In this document: in pieces, positions 1 to 8,754 of the stretch
Layout of the letters: every line of letters starts with the position of its first letter
Numbering within the stretch: the stretch's first letter is position 1
NCBI GenBank assembly: GCA_009780625.1
Contig: WQZR01000018.1
Span: 1-14,387, forward strand
Length of the DNA stretch: 14,387 nt
Direction: 5' to 3'
Source of the DNA: Bacillota bacterium
Lineage (GTDB): Bacteria; Bacillota; Clostridia; Christensenellales; UBA1242
Notes under the pieces: model-generated
Seen by the model: only the letters and a program-made list of their open reading frames with translations
Database searches by the model: none
Told to the model about the DNA's origin: nothing
Made by a program: the position numbers and the translations under genes

Positions 1-144
1 GGTGGTGGTGGTTGGTTTGGTGGTGGTTCTGGTGGAAACGGTGCTACGACAGCTAGTGGGGGTGGCGGCTCTGGATGGATTGGCGGAGTCTCTGGTGGAA
101 TTACTGCTGCGCCTGGAACTGCGAACTTCGTTAACCGACCGTAA
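1..144 (+). CDS. C-terminal end of a glycine-rich (ALK-type) surface protein, 5' partial
   Basis: Frame 1 is open from the first base and ends with TAA at 142-144, giving 47 residues. The sequence is dominated by Gly with scattered Ser, Thr and Ala, and it contains runs of the form GGGGWFGGGSGG and GGGGSGWIGGVSGG. This pattern (aromatic residue, Gly run, then G-[YW]-I-GG) is the signature of the glycine-rich domain known from the ALK/LTK receptors and found in many bacterial secreted proteins. The tail after it (GTANFVNRP) is short and has no sorting signal. The start, any signal peptide and the rest of the domain lie left of the window. A terminator follows 18 bases after the stop. The role is unknown; a surface or secreted protein is an inference from composition and from the secreted repeat protein next to it. 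The GGT-rich DNA also opens another frame to base 211, but that frame lacks a consistent domain pattern. Confidence 0.7.
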   Translation, partial: GGGGWFGGGSGGNGATTASGGGGSGWIGGVSGGITAAPGTANFVNRP

Positions 145-161
145 AATAAAAATATCAATTC

Positions 162-187
162 AAAAACTCCTGATTGGGAGTTTTTTT
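162..187 (+). terminator. Rho-independent terminator after the glycine-rich gene
   Basis: AAAAACTCC (162-170) pairs with GGAGTTTTT (177-185) around the six-base loop TGATTG. The run of seven T begins at 181, inside the 3' arm. It lies 18 bases after the stop of the upstream gene and ends transcription before the promoter of the giant gene. Confidence 0.75.
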
Positions 188-235
188 GTGGGTTGGGAGG
201 GTTTAAAATAGTGCCTTAAAAAGGGTGTTCTGGCT

Positions 236-263
236 TTGATATACATATAGAAAAAGGTAAAAT
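236..263 (+). promoter_or_regulatory. Predicted sigma-A-type promoter of the giant repeat gene
   Basis: TTGATA at 236-241 resembles a -35 box and TAAAAT at 258-263 a -10 box, with a 16-base spacer. Transcription would begin near 270, leaving a leader of about 36 bases that carries the strong Shine-Dalgarno GGAGG at 291-295, ten bases before the ATG at 306. An overlapping alternative -10 (TATAAC, 263-268) would give a 21-base spacer and is less likely. The site falls between a terminator and a start codon, where a promoter is expected. Confidence 0.5.
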
Positions 264-305
264 ATAACTAGAAAGAAAATCTCTGACGCGGGAGGGACTT
301 TCAGT

Positions 306-449
306 ATGAAAACTTTTTTCAAAAGTCGAATAAAAAGATGGGCTATTCCTGTATTATTCCTATTAGGAATTCCTTTTCTTATGCTTTCATTTCTTGCCGC
401 AAACTTTAGAGAAACAACAAGCCCTCAAACAATGCTCTCTGCAAATGCA
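306..449 (+). other. Predicted Sec signal peptide of the giant protein
   Basis: Residues 1-48 comprise a positively charged n-region (Lys and Arg at 2, 7, 9, 10 and 11), an uninterrupted hydrophobic stretch at about 12-32, and a polar Ser/Thr-rich segment ending in A46-N47-A48. Cleavage after A48, or earlier near A32, would release the repeat region. If cleavage fails, the hydrophobic stretch would act as an N-terminal membrane anchor, which would explain the lack of any C-terminal anchor. The exact site cannot be decided from sequence alone. Confidence 0.75.
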
Positions 450-3400
450 ACAACTGCAACAGTGACGTTGACTATTGAAAACGGCATTTCTGGAAGCATC
501 AGACAGATTGTTTTAGACGCTGGGACATCAATCAACGATTCTCCACAAATCAATGTTATAGACGCAGTGTATGCTGGTCACTTTTTCAATGGCTGGAGAG
601 TTCCAAGCATTGCACCTTTTCCACTTACAACTTTTGAAATCAACAACAGGGTGTGGAATGTAGACACAACAATCACGGCAACATGGGGAGTTTTAAACCC
701 AAGAGTTCTTCGCTTTGAAGATGGCTTTGGAGCACCAACATCTGCAAGAACAATTTCAAGCGGACAAAGCATCAACACAACATATAACGTTGCAAAGATT
801 GCAGAACCTGTGTATCCAGGACATACGTTTGTTGGATGGAAATCTGACCTTTGGGAAGACACAAGAACTTCAGCACAAGTTGAAGCAATGCACTTCTCTT
901 CTGGTATTGCAATTAAAGCAAGTTGGACAATCAACAACCCAATTGCATTGGTTTTTAGGAACGATGCAGGGCAAACTTTGCATCAAACAACACTTGCAAG
1001 AGGTCACACCATAAACACATCATATGGAGCCTCAGTTTTGCCTGTGACGCGTGCAGGGCACACATTTGCAGGATACAGACCTAACTGGCAATCGAATGTG
1101 ATTAACCTGGAACTGTTAAGCAGAACAAGTTTTGGAACAGACACAATTGTTGGAACAAGCTGGACAATCAACAACCCAACACCAATCACAATGCACTTCT
1201 CAAGTGGGCATCCAGCAGGCACAACAGAAACTCAAAGAACAATTTTTGCAGCGCAAGGTTTTAGCATAAATCAAACATACAACAACTGGCTAAATGACTC
1301 GGACTTAGCTCTTAGACGTGAAGGACACGCATTTTTGGGTTGGACATCACCATCATGGGTTGGCATTCGTTCGAGTGCACAAATCTCAGATATGGTGATT
1401 AGAAATCCACTTGAAATTACAGCAAGTTGGATTGCAACGCATTCTGCAACCATCACAATTGAAGACGGACTTGGAAATCCAATTGTTGGGGCTTCGAGAA
1501 CTGTTGCAACAGGGCAGAGCGTGAACTCTTCTTTTGGAGTTTCTGAGTTTACGACTCCAACGCTAGATGGTCACAGATTTGTTGGTTGGGCATCTGCACT
1601 ATGGAATGACGAAGATAAGGTTTGGGTTGAAGACCACTTGTGGACAGGAACAATTTTGACTCCTGCACTTAACAACCAACCATTTGAAAGAGACTCACAC
1701 GTTTTTGCGGTGTGGGAAATTAGAGAAGATGAAGATATTCTTTTGACGTTCAACACATTGATTAGAGATGGCGATAGAAAACTTGAAACAGGAACACATG
1801 GAACAAGAACAATTGCTGCAGACACAAGCATCAACACAACATATGCAGTAGGCACAATGACAAACCCAAACATTGCGTTCATGGTTGATATTCTAAATAA
1901 TCCATTATTGGAGAATCACTTCTTTGCAGGTTGGAAGATTGGCGACCCGGAAGATGATGATAACGTTGAATTGTTTACAACAGAAAACATTCAATCGGTT
2001 GTTTTTGTCGAAGATACAATAATCACGGCAATTTTCTCTTCTCAAGCAATATCTGCAGTTTCTTTCTTCTCTGGGCTTAGAGGAAACGTTAGACACACAA
2101 CACAGTTTGTTGCAACTGGCGCAAGTATCAACACAACGGTTGAAAACATTGGAGAAGAATTGATTGGTGGGCCACTTATTGACCCAGAATTGATTGGGCA
2201 CGAGTTTTTGGGTTGGGTTGTTCCAGGAAGACCAGGTGAATTGATTTCAACTGCTAACGTTAAAACAATTCCTTTCTGGACAAACACAAACATTGTTGCA
2301 AGCTGGGAACTTAAATTCCCACTTACAATCACTTTTATGGGTGGACACGACGGAAAAACAGAATATACAACAAGAGATGTTGCTTTAGACCAAAGCATCA
2401 CAACTTCATATAACACTTTGGTTGTTTTGCCACCAGCGGTTGGTGTTCCTGGGCATGCAGCAGGACACACATTTGCGGGTTGGAAACTTCCTGGTCAAGG
2501 CGGACTTTTGACTACTGCGGACATAAACAATAGGGTTTTTGATAACCACGAAACAATCACAGCAAGTTGGACTTTCACAAACACAACCATTCTAACTTTT
2601 ATGACGGGTGTGAATGAAAACATTTTCTACGACTCAATTGATATAGCAACAGGGCAAAGCGCAGACACAAGTTATAAGGGTGAAAAAATTTCGGACCCAG
2701 AACTTAGAGGACACACATTTAGAGGTTGGAGAGTTCCTGGAATTCCAACACTGCTATCTTCTGATGAAATTAACGCAAGACCGTTTAATTTTGACATACA
2801 AATATTTGCGGAATGGAATCTATATAAGCCTCAAACAATAACTTTCCTTACTGGCGTTGATAGAGACATCACACACACAACCAGAACAATTGCAGCAGGT
2901 GAGAGCATTGCTTCTTCGTATGAAGTGACAAACATCACAGAGCCAACCTTGCCGGGGCATAGATTTGCTGGTTGGAGAATAAACGGAATTGGACAACCAT
3001 TCTCAACACCAGAAATCAACACAAGAGAGTTTGCTGAGTTTGAATTTGAAAACGAAGAACTAGACGTGATTGCGACATGGCAAAGACTTAACCCGACTGA
3101 ACTTACATTCTATACGGGTCCAAACAGAAACACTCCATGGATTGACGGACACACAAACACAGGAACTGGACACATAAGAGAGATTGCTGGTGGGCAGTCA
3201 ATCAGAACCAGTTATGAAGTTAGAGATATTGTTGAGCCAACGCTTGTTGGGCACAGATTTATTGGCTGGGAGAGCACTCAGTGGCCTGGCGTTAGACTGA
3301 CGACTGAACAGCTTAATCTTAGAGAATTTACAGCAGACGCAAGAATTGAGGCTGCATATGAGATTGTTACTGAAATACATCTAGATTTTAGGATAGGACT

Positions 3401-6400
3401 TTTGGGAATAACACCTTTCACTGAGCGAACAATTGCGCAGGGTCTTTCTATATTCAATTCTTTCGACGTTGCAAACTTGACAATTCCTCCAATTCTTGCA
3501 GGACACGATTTTGCAGGTTGGACAAACCACGAGTTGTGGGGTGCAAGTGGCAGAAGAACAAATGACCAAGTGAACATTCACGATTTCTTAGAAGACACAA
3601 CATTGGTTGCAACATGGACAATCACAGATGCACAAACACTTCGATTTGAAGATGGTTTTGGAAACTTGGAGTTTAACAGAACTGCAGCAAATACTCTAAG
3701 TATTGTTAGAACATATAAAGGTGTTCTTGCAGTTGACGCAGCAGACAGAACTGGACACACATTTAAAGGATGGCAAGTTAATGGTGTTGGAGACATTCTT
3801 TCGACAACACAAATAAACGAAAGACCTTTCACCAACGGCGCAACAATATATGCAGTTTGGGAAATTGATAACCCAACACTAATCACGTTCAACACAGGAC
3901 TTCAAAGAAACGTTCCATTCCAAACAAGAATAGTTGCAGAAGGGCACAGCATTGCTGACTCGTATGCAATTCCTGACATCTTTCCACCAGTTGATTTAGC
4001 TGGTCACACATTTGCAGGTTGGAGAAGTTCTGCATGGGAAGGAATTCTAAGCTCGGCACAAGTAAACCAAAGACCATTCCACGTTGAAACAACAATCAAC
4101 GCAACATGGAATTTAAACAACCAAACAACATTGACATTCAACCCACAAGGTGGAAACTGGAGCGGAGCAACTGCAAACAGAACAGCACTTGTTGCAGATG
4201 GGCAATCAATCAACACATCATATAACGGAGCATTGATTTTAGCACCAACAAGAATTGGTCACTCTTTTGCTGGCTGGGAAAGCACGGCATGGGATAATCT
4301 TCTAAGTTCAGATAGTGTAAACACAAGACCATTCGACGGTGGAAGAACAATCACAATCAACGCAAGATGGACAATTCTAAGTCCAGTGGACATCATATTG
4401 CACGATGGCTTTGGTGGAAACTATCCAACAAGAGTTGCTGCAGGTGGATATAGCATCAATCAAACATTCGAAACGATTGCGGTTCCACAGCCAACAAGAA
4501 GAGGACACTTCTTCAGTCACTGGATTGTTGAAGGCTCAGCAAAAGATAGATATACAACAGACGAACTGAACACAAGACCGTTCTACAGTGATACAAACGT
4601 ATATGCAAGTTGGACTTTCCAAACAACAATTGGATTGACTTTTGTTCTAGAAACAGTGACAGCAGGCGTTCTTGCTCCATATACAACAAGAAGCATTGCA
4701 GGAAGTGAATCGATTGTCACATCATATAAAGTGCTAGACATTGTTGACCCAACAGGCGAGCAAGTTCCACCAGGGCATAGTTTCCTTGGCTGGAGAAGTG
4801 CTAGATGGGTGGGAGAAAAAACAACAGAAGAAGTGAACAACTTCCAATTCCATGATGACACTCAAGTGAGAGCGGTTTGGAAAATAGAGAACCCGCAAGG
4901 ATTAAGATTTGAGACTGCAAACGTTAACGGTGGAACAACATGGTTTGCAGACAGAACGGTTGCAAGAGGGCAAAGCATTGCAACAACTTGGAACACAGCA
5001 AACATAACAACGCCAAACGCTCCAGTTGGTCACGACTTTGATGGTTGGACAAGTTCTTTGTGGAGTGGAAGACAAACAACAGAATGGGTTAACAACAGAA
5101 CGTTCAACACAGACATGACGATTGTGGCAGAGTGGAAACTTCAGGCTCCAATCAACGTGACATTTATGCTTGCAAACGTGACGGGCGGACCGGCAACTTT
5201 CTATCATTCAAGAACCATCGGAACAGGACTTTCAATTATTCTAAGTTTTGAAGCTGAAGAGATTGTGGACCCTACAGGCGAGCAAGTTCCACCAGGGCAC
5301 ACATTTGCAGGATGGAAGAGCGAAGCATGGAGCAACACACTAACCAGTGAACAAGTTAACGGCACAACCTTCAACTCCCCAATCACAATCACAGCAAGTT
5401 GGAATCACATCAACCCTAAAACACTGACATTTGTGTTGCCAACAGGTGATGCAGCAATAACAACCCACCACGCAACCCGAATTATTTCGGCAAACTTTTC
5501 AATTAGAAACAGTTATGAAGCAAACGATGTTCCACCACCATCAATTCCACATTATAGATTTGAACACTGGGTGGTTCAAGGAACAACAACACCAATTCCA
5601 AATATAAATTTATATGATGAATTTGACGACAACACAACACTAGAAGCCGTGTTCTCAATACAAGCAGCAAGTTTAAGAGTTTTGACGTTTGATTTAGCAA
5701 ACGTGACAGGCGGTCAATCACACGACTTCGAAACAAGAAATATTGTAACGAACCAATCAATCAACCAAACAATTGGAACTGTTGGAATTGTTGACCCAAC
5801 AGGTTCTTTCATACCTCCAGGGCACACATTTAGAGGATGGAAGCATCCAACGTTGTGGGATGGAGTTATGAGTTCTGAGGGAGTTAACGCAAGAGGGTTC
5901 ATAGACAGCACAACAATCACAGCAAGCTGGAACTTAGTTGAAGCAAGAACTCTTACATTCTTGTTGCCAAGAGGAGACGGCGGAACAGAGCAATATGACA
6001 CACGCAGAATTGCTTCGGGGCATTCAATAAGATATAGCTATGAAGCAGCAGATTTGCTACCACCATCAATTGAAAGCTATATATTTGAGCATTGGGTTGT
6101 TGAAGGAACAACAACGCCAATTCCAAACATAAACACAGAAACATATACAGACAACACAAGATTTGTTGCAGTGTTTAGAATTCACCCAGACCACAGAAGA
6201 ACTTTGACATTTGAGCTTGCAGATGTTCAAGGCGTGGCTGACATTCCATTTGACACAAGAGATATTGCAAACAGAATGTCTATAAACCAAACAATTGGAA
6301 CTGTGGGCATCACAGACCCGGCGCCTGGGCAAATTCCACCAGGACATAGATTTATTGGTTGGGAAAGCCCAGCATGGACAGGACCTTTGACATCAACTGT

Positions 6401-8741
6401 TCTAAACGGAAGAGAGTTAACAATCTCTGGCGATATCACCGTGACGGGAATTTGGGAGATTATAACTCCAGTAATTTTGACGTTTGTTATTCCAGCAGTT
6501 GACGGAACAGAAACATCATTTACTCGCACGATTGCAAGCGGTGTTTCGATTCTAAACAGTTATCTTGCAACATCTGTGGGCAACCCAGCTGCTCCAAATG
6601 CAGGTCACACATTCACTGGTTGGAAAGACAGCATCAGTGGTGATGTTATATCGACTGATATAAACCTATTCACGCCATTTGATAGCGACAGAACTTTGAC
6701 AGCAAATTTTGTTCTTAACGACCCAATCAACCTAAGATTTAGATATATTGATTTAGTTAGCACAGACCACCCAACAGGTCGTCTTGTTGACTGGGGCACA
6801 TCAGACAGAACTGTTGCGAGTGGGCAAAGTATAAGAACAACACTTGGTGCGGCAGATGTTCCAAACCCTCCAACTCCGCCTGCAGGACACACATTTAATC
6901 ACTGGAGAATTGAAGGGACTACGGATAACGTTCCAGATATTAATATGGAAACATTCCGCATTGCTCAAGGTGCAACAATCACTTTGATTGCTGTGTATAG
7001 ACACACAGGCACAACAAACCTAAACTTTGTTCTGCCACAAGCAGATGGAAGCACATCAAATTGGGATTTAACAAGAGCAGTTGCAACTGGGCAGAGTTTA
7101 AACACAAGTTTAAATAACTTAACTGGCAGACAGATTTCAACTCCAATAACAAGCGACCCGCCAGCACCAGCGGGACACAGATTTGATGGATGGAGTGCAA
7201 ACGGCAAAACATTAACAATGGCGCAACTAAACGCTGAGCCATTCAGTGGTGCAACTGCAACGATTACGGCAATTTTCCTTCCACTTGATGCAAGAACATT
7301 GACACTTGAGCCTAATGGCGGCAACGCGATTGCAAACCCAACACGCGTTATTCAAAACGGAATGAGCATTGCAAACACGGTTGGAGCATCTGCTGTGACA
7401 GACCCTACAAGAACAGGTGTGAGATTCTCATTTGCAGGATGGAATGTGCATGGAGCAACTTCTCCAGCATCTAACGTATTACTTCCAAGCACTACACTAA
7501 ACACAACAAACATCACAGCAAACGCAGGTTCAACTCTAACAGCAAGAGCACGTTGGAACATAACTGTGACATTCGACCCTGCTCAAGGAAGTTTTAACGG
7601 AACGAACGCAACTACAGACAGAATGTCTCTAGATGGTGGAACTCTAAACGGAACAGGGCAAGGTATAGACACACCTCCAATCAGAGCAGGACACAGATTC
7701 CTAGGATGGAGAGACAGTCATACTACCAATCTAATGACAAATGCTGCTGTTATGGATTTAGTTATAAACGATGTAAGAACATTCACTGCTGTGTGGGAAG
7801 TTGCAATAACAGTTGCATTCGACCCTAACCGTGGAGTTTTCCAAGGCGTAGAGACAACAACAGTTAGAAACGTTCACAGTGGCGGAAGTCTTGCAAACTC
7901 TTTACATAACGGAGTTGTTGGAGCAGGGGTTTTATCTGGCGTTCCAACCAGAGATAACTTCCACTTTAGAGGGTGGAGCACTAATATGAACGATAACCCT
8001 CTAAACACTCACCTTAGTATTGAGACTCTTAACACAAGAGGTCATACTACAAACACTATTTACTACGCAATATGGCAAGGCTTTGGAAATAACACTATTG
8101 ACCTAAATGGCGGAACAGGTTTCCCAGGCACGATAAACATAGTTCCTGGGCAAACATTAACTCAATCAAACCCAGGTATGACGGCTCAACAATTGTTCCA
8201 AAACGTTTTAGGATTACCAACAAGACCAGGCTTCTTCTTTGTAGGTTGGAGAATTGTTGGATGCGGATTTGCTGACTTAGTATACAGGCAGTTTTCAGGT
8301 TCTGCAAACACAGGTATTGTGGGTGCAAACCTTATGGAACACAGATTTACTGGTCCAGCATCTTTCTCAGCGGTTTGGGTACCAACAGCTCAAGTCACAA
8401 GACTAAGTAACGTACCTATTGGTTCGACAATTAATATTCCAGCTGATTCTTTCTTGGTGGCAGCGTCGAATACAAACGGTTTAAATCACACTAGTGTTGT
8501 TCAAACTACACACACAGCGCACAACTATAGAAGTAGCGGACACTGGATTGTGTTAAGTTCTTCTCTAAACGGAAACTTGTTAATAGGTTGTGCGAATCAG
8601 TCAAACGCTTCATCAGGTCCTAGACGTATACCTCAAGCCAACGGCAGCACTACAATTATCACGACTACTTTCTCGGCTAATGATATTGCATTTTTCCCTG
8701 TAGATGCAATGGAAGGGTGGAGACCTCACACTGCATTCTAA
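306..8741 (+). CDS. Giant secreted protein with 30 InlB B-type (Listeria-Bacteroides) repeats
   Basis: The product is 2811 aa. Residues 1-11 are basic (KSRIKR), 12-32 form a hydrophobic signal segment, and an A-x-A site (46-48) could be a cleavage point. Residues 53-2696 are 30 tandem repeats of 79-106 aa, and residues 2697-2811 form a separate C-terminal domain. A typical repeat reads: beta strand (LTF.xG), TRTIA.GQSI.TSY, P....GHTFAGW, a second W, SS.QVN.RPF, TTI.ATW.I.N. The GxxFxGW...W core is that of the Flg_new / List_Bact_rpt family. The ATG at 306 follows a strong GGAGG at a ten-base distance. Only two cysteines were seen in the whole protein, both near the end (2653 and 2762). There is no LPXTG motif, choline-binding or S-layer motif, or C-terminal membrane helix, so retention at the surface is unexplained. 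The gene is flanked by terminators and is probably monocistronic. An adhesin or spacer role is inferred from family members; no ligand or catalytic domain is recognisable. Confidence 0.9.
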   Translation: MKTFFKSRIKRWAIPVLFLLGIPFLMLSFLAANFRETTSPQTMLSANATTATVTLTIENGISGSIRQIVLDAGTSINDSPQINVIDAVYAGHFFNGWRVPSIAPFPLTTFEINNRVWNVDTTITATWGVLNPRVLRFEDGFGAPTSARTISSGQSINTTYNVAKIAEPVYPGHTFVGWKSDLWEDTRTSAQVEAMHFSSGIAIKASWTINNPIALVFRNDAGQTLHQTTLARGHTINTSYGASVLPVTRAGHTFAGYRPNWQSNVINLELLSRTSFGTDTIVGTSWTINNPTPITMHFSSGHPAGTTETQRTIFAAQGFSINQTYNNWLNDSDLALRREGHAFLGWTSPSWVGIRSSAQISDMVIRNPLEITASWIATHSATITIEDGLGNPIVGASRTVATGQSVNSSFGVSEFTTPTLDGHRFVGWASALWNDEDKVWVEDHLWTGTILTPALNNQPFERDSHVFAVWEIREDEDILLTFNTLIRDGDRKLETGTHGTRTIAADTSINTTYAVGTMTNPNIAFMVDILNNPLLENHFFAGWKIGDPEDDDNVELFTTENIQSVVFVEDTIITAIFSSQAISAVSFFSGLRGNVRHTTQFVATGASINTTVENIGEELIGGPLIDPELIGHEFLGWVVPGRPGELISTANVKTIPFWTNTNIVASWELKFPLTITFMGGHDGKTEYTTRDVALDQSITTSYNTLVVLPPAVGVPGHAAGHTFAGWKLPGQGGLLTTADINNRVFDNHETITASWTFTNTTILTFMTGVNENIFYDSIDIATGQSADTSYKGEKISDPELRGHTFRGWRVPGIPTLLSSDEINARPFNFDIQIFAEWNLYKPQTITFLTGVDRDITHTTRTIAAGESIASSYEVTNITEPTLPGHRFAGWRINGIGQPFSTPEINTREFAEFEFENEELDVIATWQRLNPTELTFYTGPNRNTPWIDGHTNTGTGHIREIAGGQSIRTSYEVRDIVEPTLVGHRFIGWESTQWPGVRLTTEQLNLREFTADARIEAAYEIVTEIHLDFRIGLLGITPFTERTIAQGLSIFNSFDVANLTIPPILAGHDFAGWTNHELWGASGRRTNDQVNIHDFLEDTTLVATWTITDAQTLRFEDGFGNLEFNRTAANTLSIVRTYKGVLAVDAADRTGHTFKGWQVNGVGDILSTTQINERPFTNGATIYAVWEIDNPTLITFNTGLQRNVPFQTRIVAEGHSIADSYAIPDIFPPVDLAGHTFAGWRSSAWEGILSSAQVNQRPFHVETTINATWNLNNQTTLTFNPQGGNWSGATANRTALVADGQSINTSYNGALILAPTRIGHSFAGWESTAWDNLLSSDSVNTRPFDGGRTITINARWTILSPVDIILHDGFGGNYPTRVAAGGYSINQTFETIAVPQPTRRGHFFSHWIVEGSAKDRYTTDELNTRPFYSDTNVYASWTFQTTIGLTFVLETVTAGVLAPYTTRSIAGSESIVTSYKVLDIVDPTGEQVPPGHSFLGWRSARWVGEKTTEEVNNFQFHDDTQVRAVWKIENPQGLRFETANVNGGTTWFADRTVARGQSIATTWNTANITTPNAPVGHDFDGWTSSLWSGRQTTEWVNNRTFNTDMTIVAEWKLQAPINVTFMLANVTGGPATFYHSRTIGTGLSIILSFEAEEIVDPTGEQVPPGHTFAGWKSEAWSNTLTSEQVNGTTFNSPITITASWNHINPKTLTFVLPTGDAAITTHHATRIISANFSIRNSYEANDVPPPSIPHYRFEHWVVQGTTTPIPNINLYDEFDDNTTLEAVFSIQAASLRVLTFDLANVTGGQSHDFETRNIVTNQSINQTIGTVGIVDPTGSFIPPGHTFRGWKHPTLWDGVMSSEGVNARGFIDSTTITASWNLVEARTLTFLLPRGDGGTEQYDTRRIASGHSIRYSYEAADLLPPSIESYIFEHWVVEGTTTPIPNINTETYTDNTRFVAVFRIHPDHRRTLTFELADVQGVADIPFDTRDIANRMSINQTIGTVGITDPAPGQIPPGHRFIGWESPAWTGPLTSTVLNGRELTISGDITVTGIWEIITPVILTFVIPAVDGTETSFTRTIASGVSILNSYLATSVGNPAAPNAGHTFTGWKDSISGDVISTDINLFTPFDSDRTLTANFVLNDPINLRFRYIDLVSTDHPTGRLVDWGTSDRTVASGQSIRTTLGAADVPNPPTPPAGHTFNHWRIEGTTDNVPDINMETFRIAQGATITLIAVYRHTGTTNLNFVLPQADGSTSNWDLTRAVATGQSLNTSLNNLTGRQISTPITSDPPAPAGHRFDGWSANGKTLTMAQLNAEPFSGATATITAIFLPLDARTLTLEPNGGNAIANPTRVIQNGMSIANTVGASAVTDPTRTGVRFSFAGWNVHGATSPASNVLLPSTTLNTTNITANAGSTLTARARWNITVTFDPAQGSFNGTNATTDRMSLDGGTLNGTGQGIDTPPIRAGHRFLGWRDSHTTNLMTNAAVMDLVINDVRTFTAVWEVAITVAFDPNRGVFQGVETTTVRNVHSGGSLANSLHNGVVGAGVLSGVPTRDNFHFRGWSTNMNDNPLNTHLSIETLNTRGHTTNTIYYAIWQGFGNNTIDLNGGTGFPGTINIVPGQTLTQSNPGMTAQQLFQNVLGLPTRPGFFFVGWRIVGCGFADLVYRQFSGSANTGIVGANLMEHRFTGPASFSAVWVPTAQVTRLSNVPIGSTINIPADSFLVAASNTNGLNHTSVVQTTHTAHNYRSSGHWIVLSSSLNGNLLIGCANQSNASSGPRRIPQANGSTTIITTTFSANDIAFFPVDAMEGWRPHTAF
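462..8393 (+). repeat. Array of 30 tandem protein repeats (about 88 codons each)
   Basis: First residues of the repeats, read by hand: 53, 132, 212, 291, 380, 475, 581, 672, 760, 842, 930, 1023, 1109, 1190, 1273, 1360, 1441, 1530, 1615, 1704, 1791, 1880, 1965, 2055, 2140, 2236, 2329, 2419, 2501 and 2595; the last ends at 2696. Most contain GHxFxGW. Exceptions are Y for the core W in repeat 3, NHFFAGW in 6, SHW or NHW endings in 16 and 25, FEHW in 20 and 22, and loss of GH in 27, 29 and 30. Repeats 5, 6 and 7 are lengthened by insertions. Repeats 28 and 29 begin VTFDPAQG / VAFDPNRG, closer to the standard family form. The DNA of most repeats has diverged, so slippage between distant units should be limited. 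Confidence 0.9.
5415..6467 (+). repeat. Duplicated two-repeat unit inside the array (repeats 20-21 and 22-23)
   Basis: Repeats 20+21 (5415-5942, 176 codons) and repeats 22+23 (5943-6467, 175 codons) match as pairs. Repeats 20 and 22 share FEHWVV(Q/E)GTTTPIPNIN in place of the usual GW...W segment. Repeats 21 and 23 share SINQTIGTVGI(V/T)DP and IPPGH. At DNA level a block of 20 identical bases occurs at 5763-5782 and 6285-6304, and near-identical stretches start at 5580 and 6105. The pairs therefore arose by duplication of a two-repeat unit. Confidence 0.85.
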
Positions 8742-8754
8742 CATTCACATGAAT

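Noticed and set aside
1..60. GGT run as a microsatellite or phase-variation tract
   Set aside because: The run is short and interrupted, and it encodes the glycine-rich pattern expected from the protein; no slippage-prone long tract is present.
2..211. A 69-codon frame at the left edge rich in Val and Leu
   Set aside because: It is the shifted reading of the GGT-rich DNA and runs through the terminator; frame 1 gives a coherent glycine-rich domain with a stop before the terminator.
578..8328. Many long open frames (60-142 codons) on the minus strand within the giant gene
   Set aside because: They recur at the same place in successive repeats, have no consistent start sites or domains, and are explained by the repetitive, stop-poor complement of the plus-strand gene.
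306..8741. CRISPR array or DNA tandem repeat as the reason for the periodicity
   Set aside because: The period is in the protein; the DNA units are diverged and one frame is open throughout, with no identical short repeats and unique spacers.
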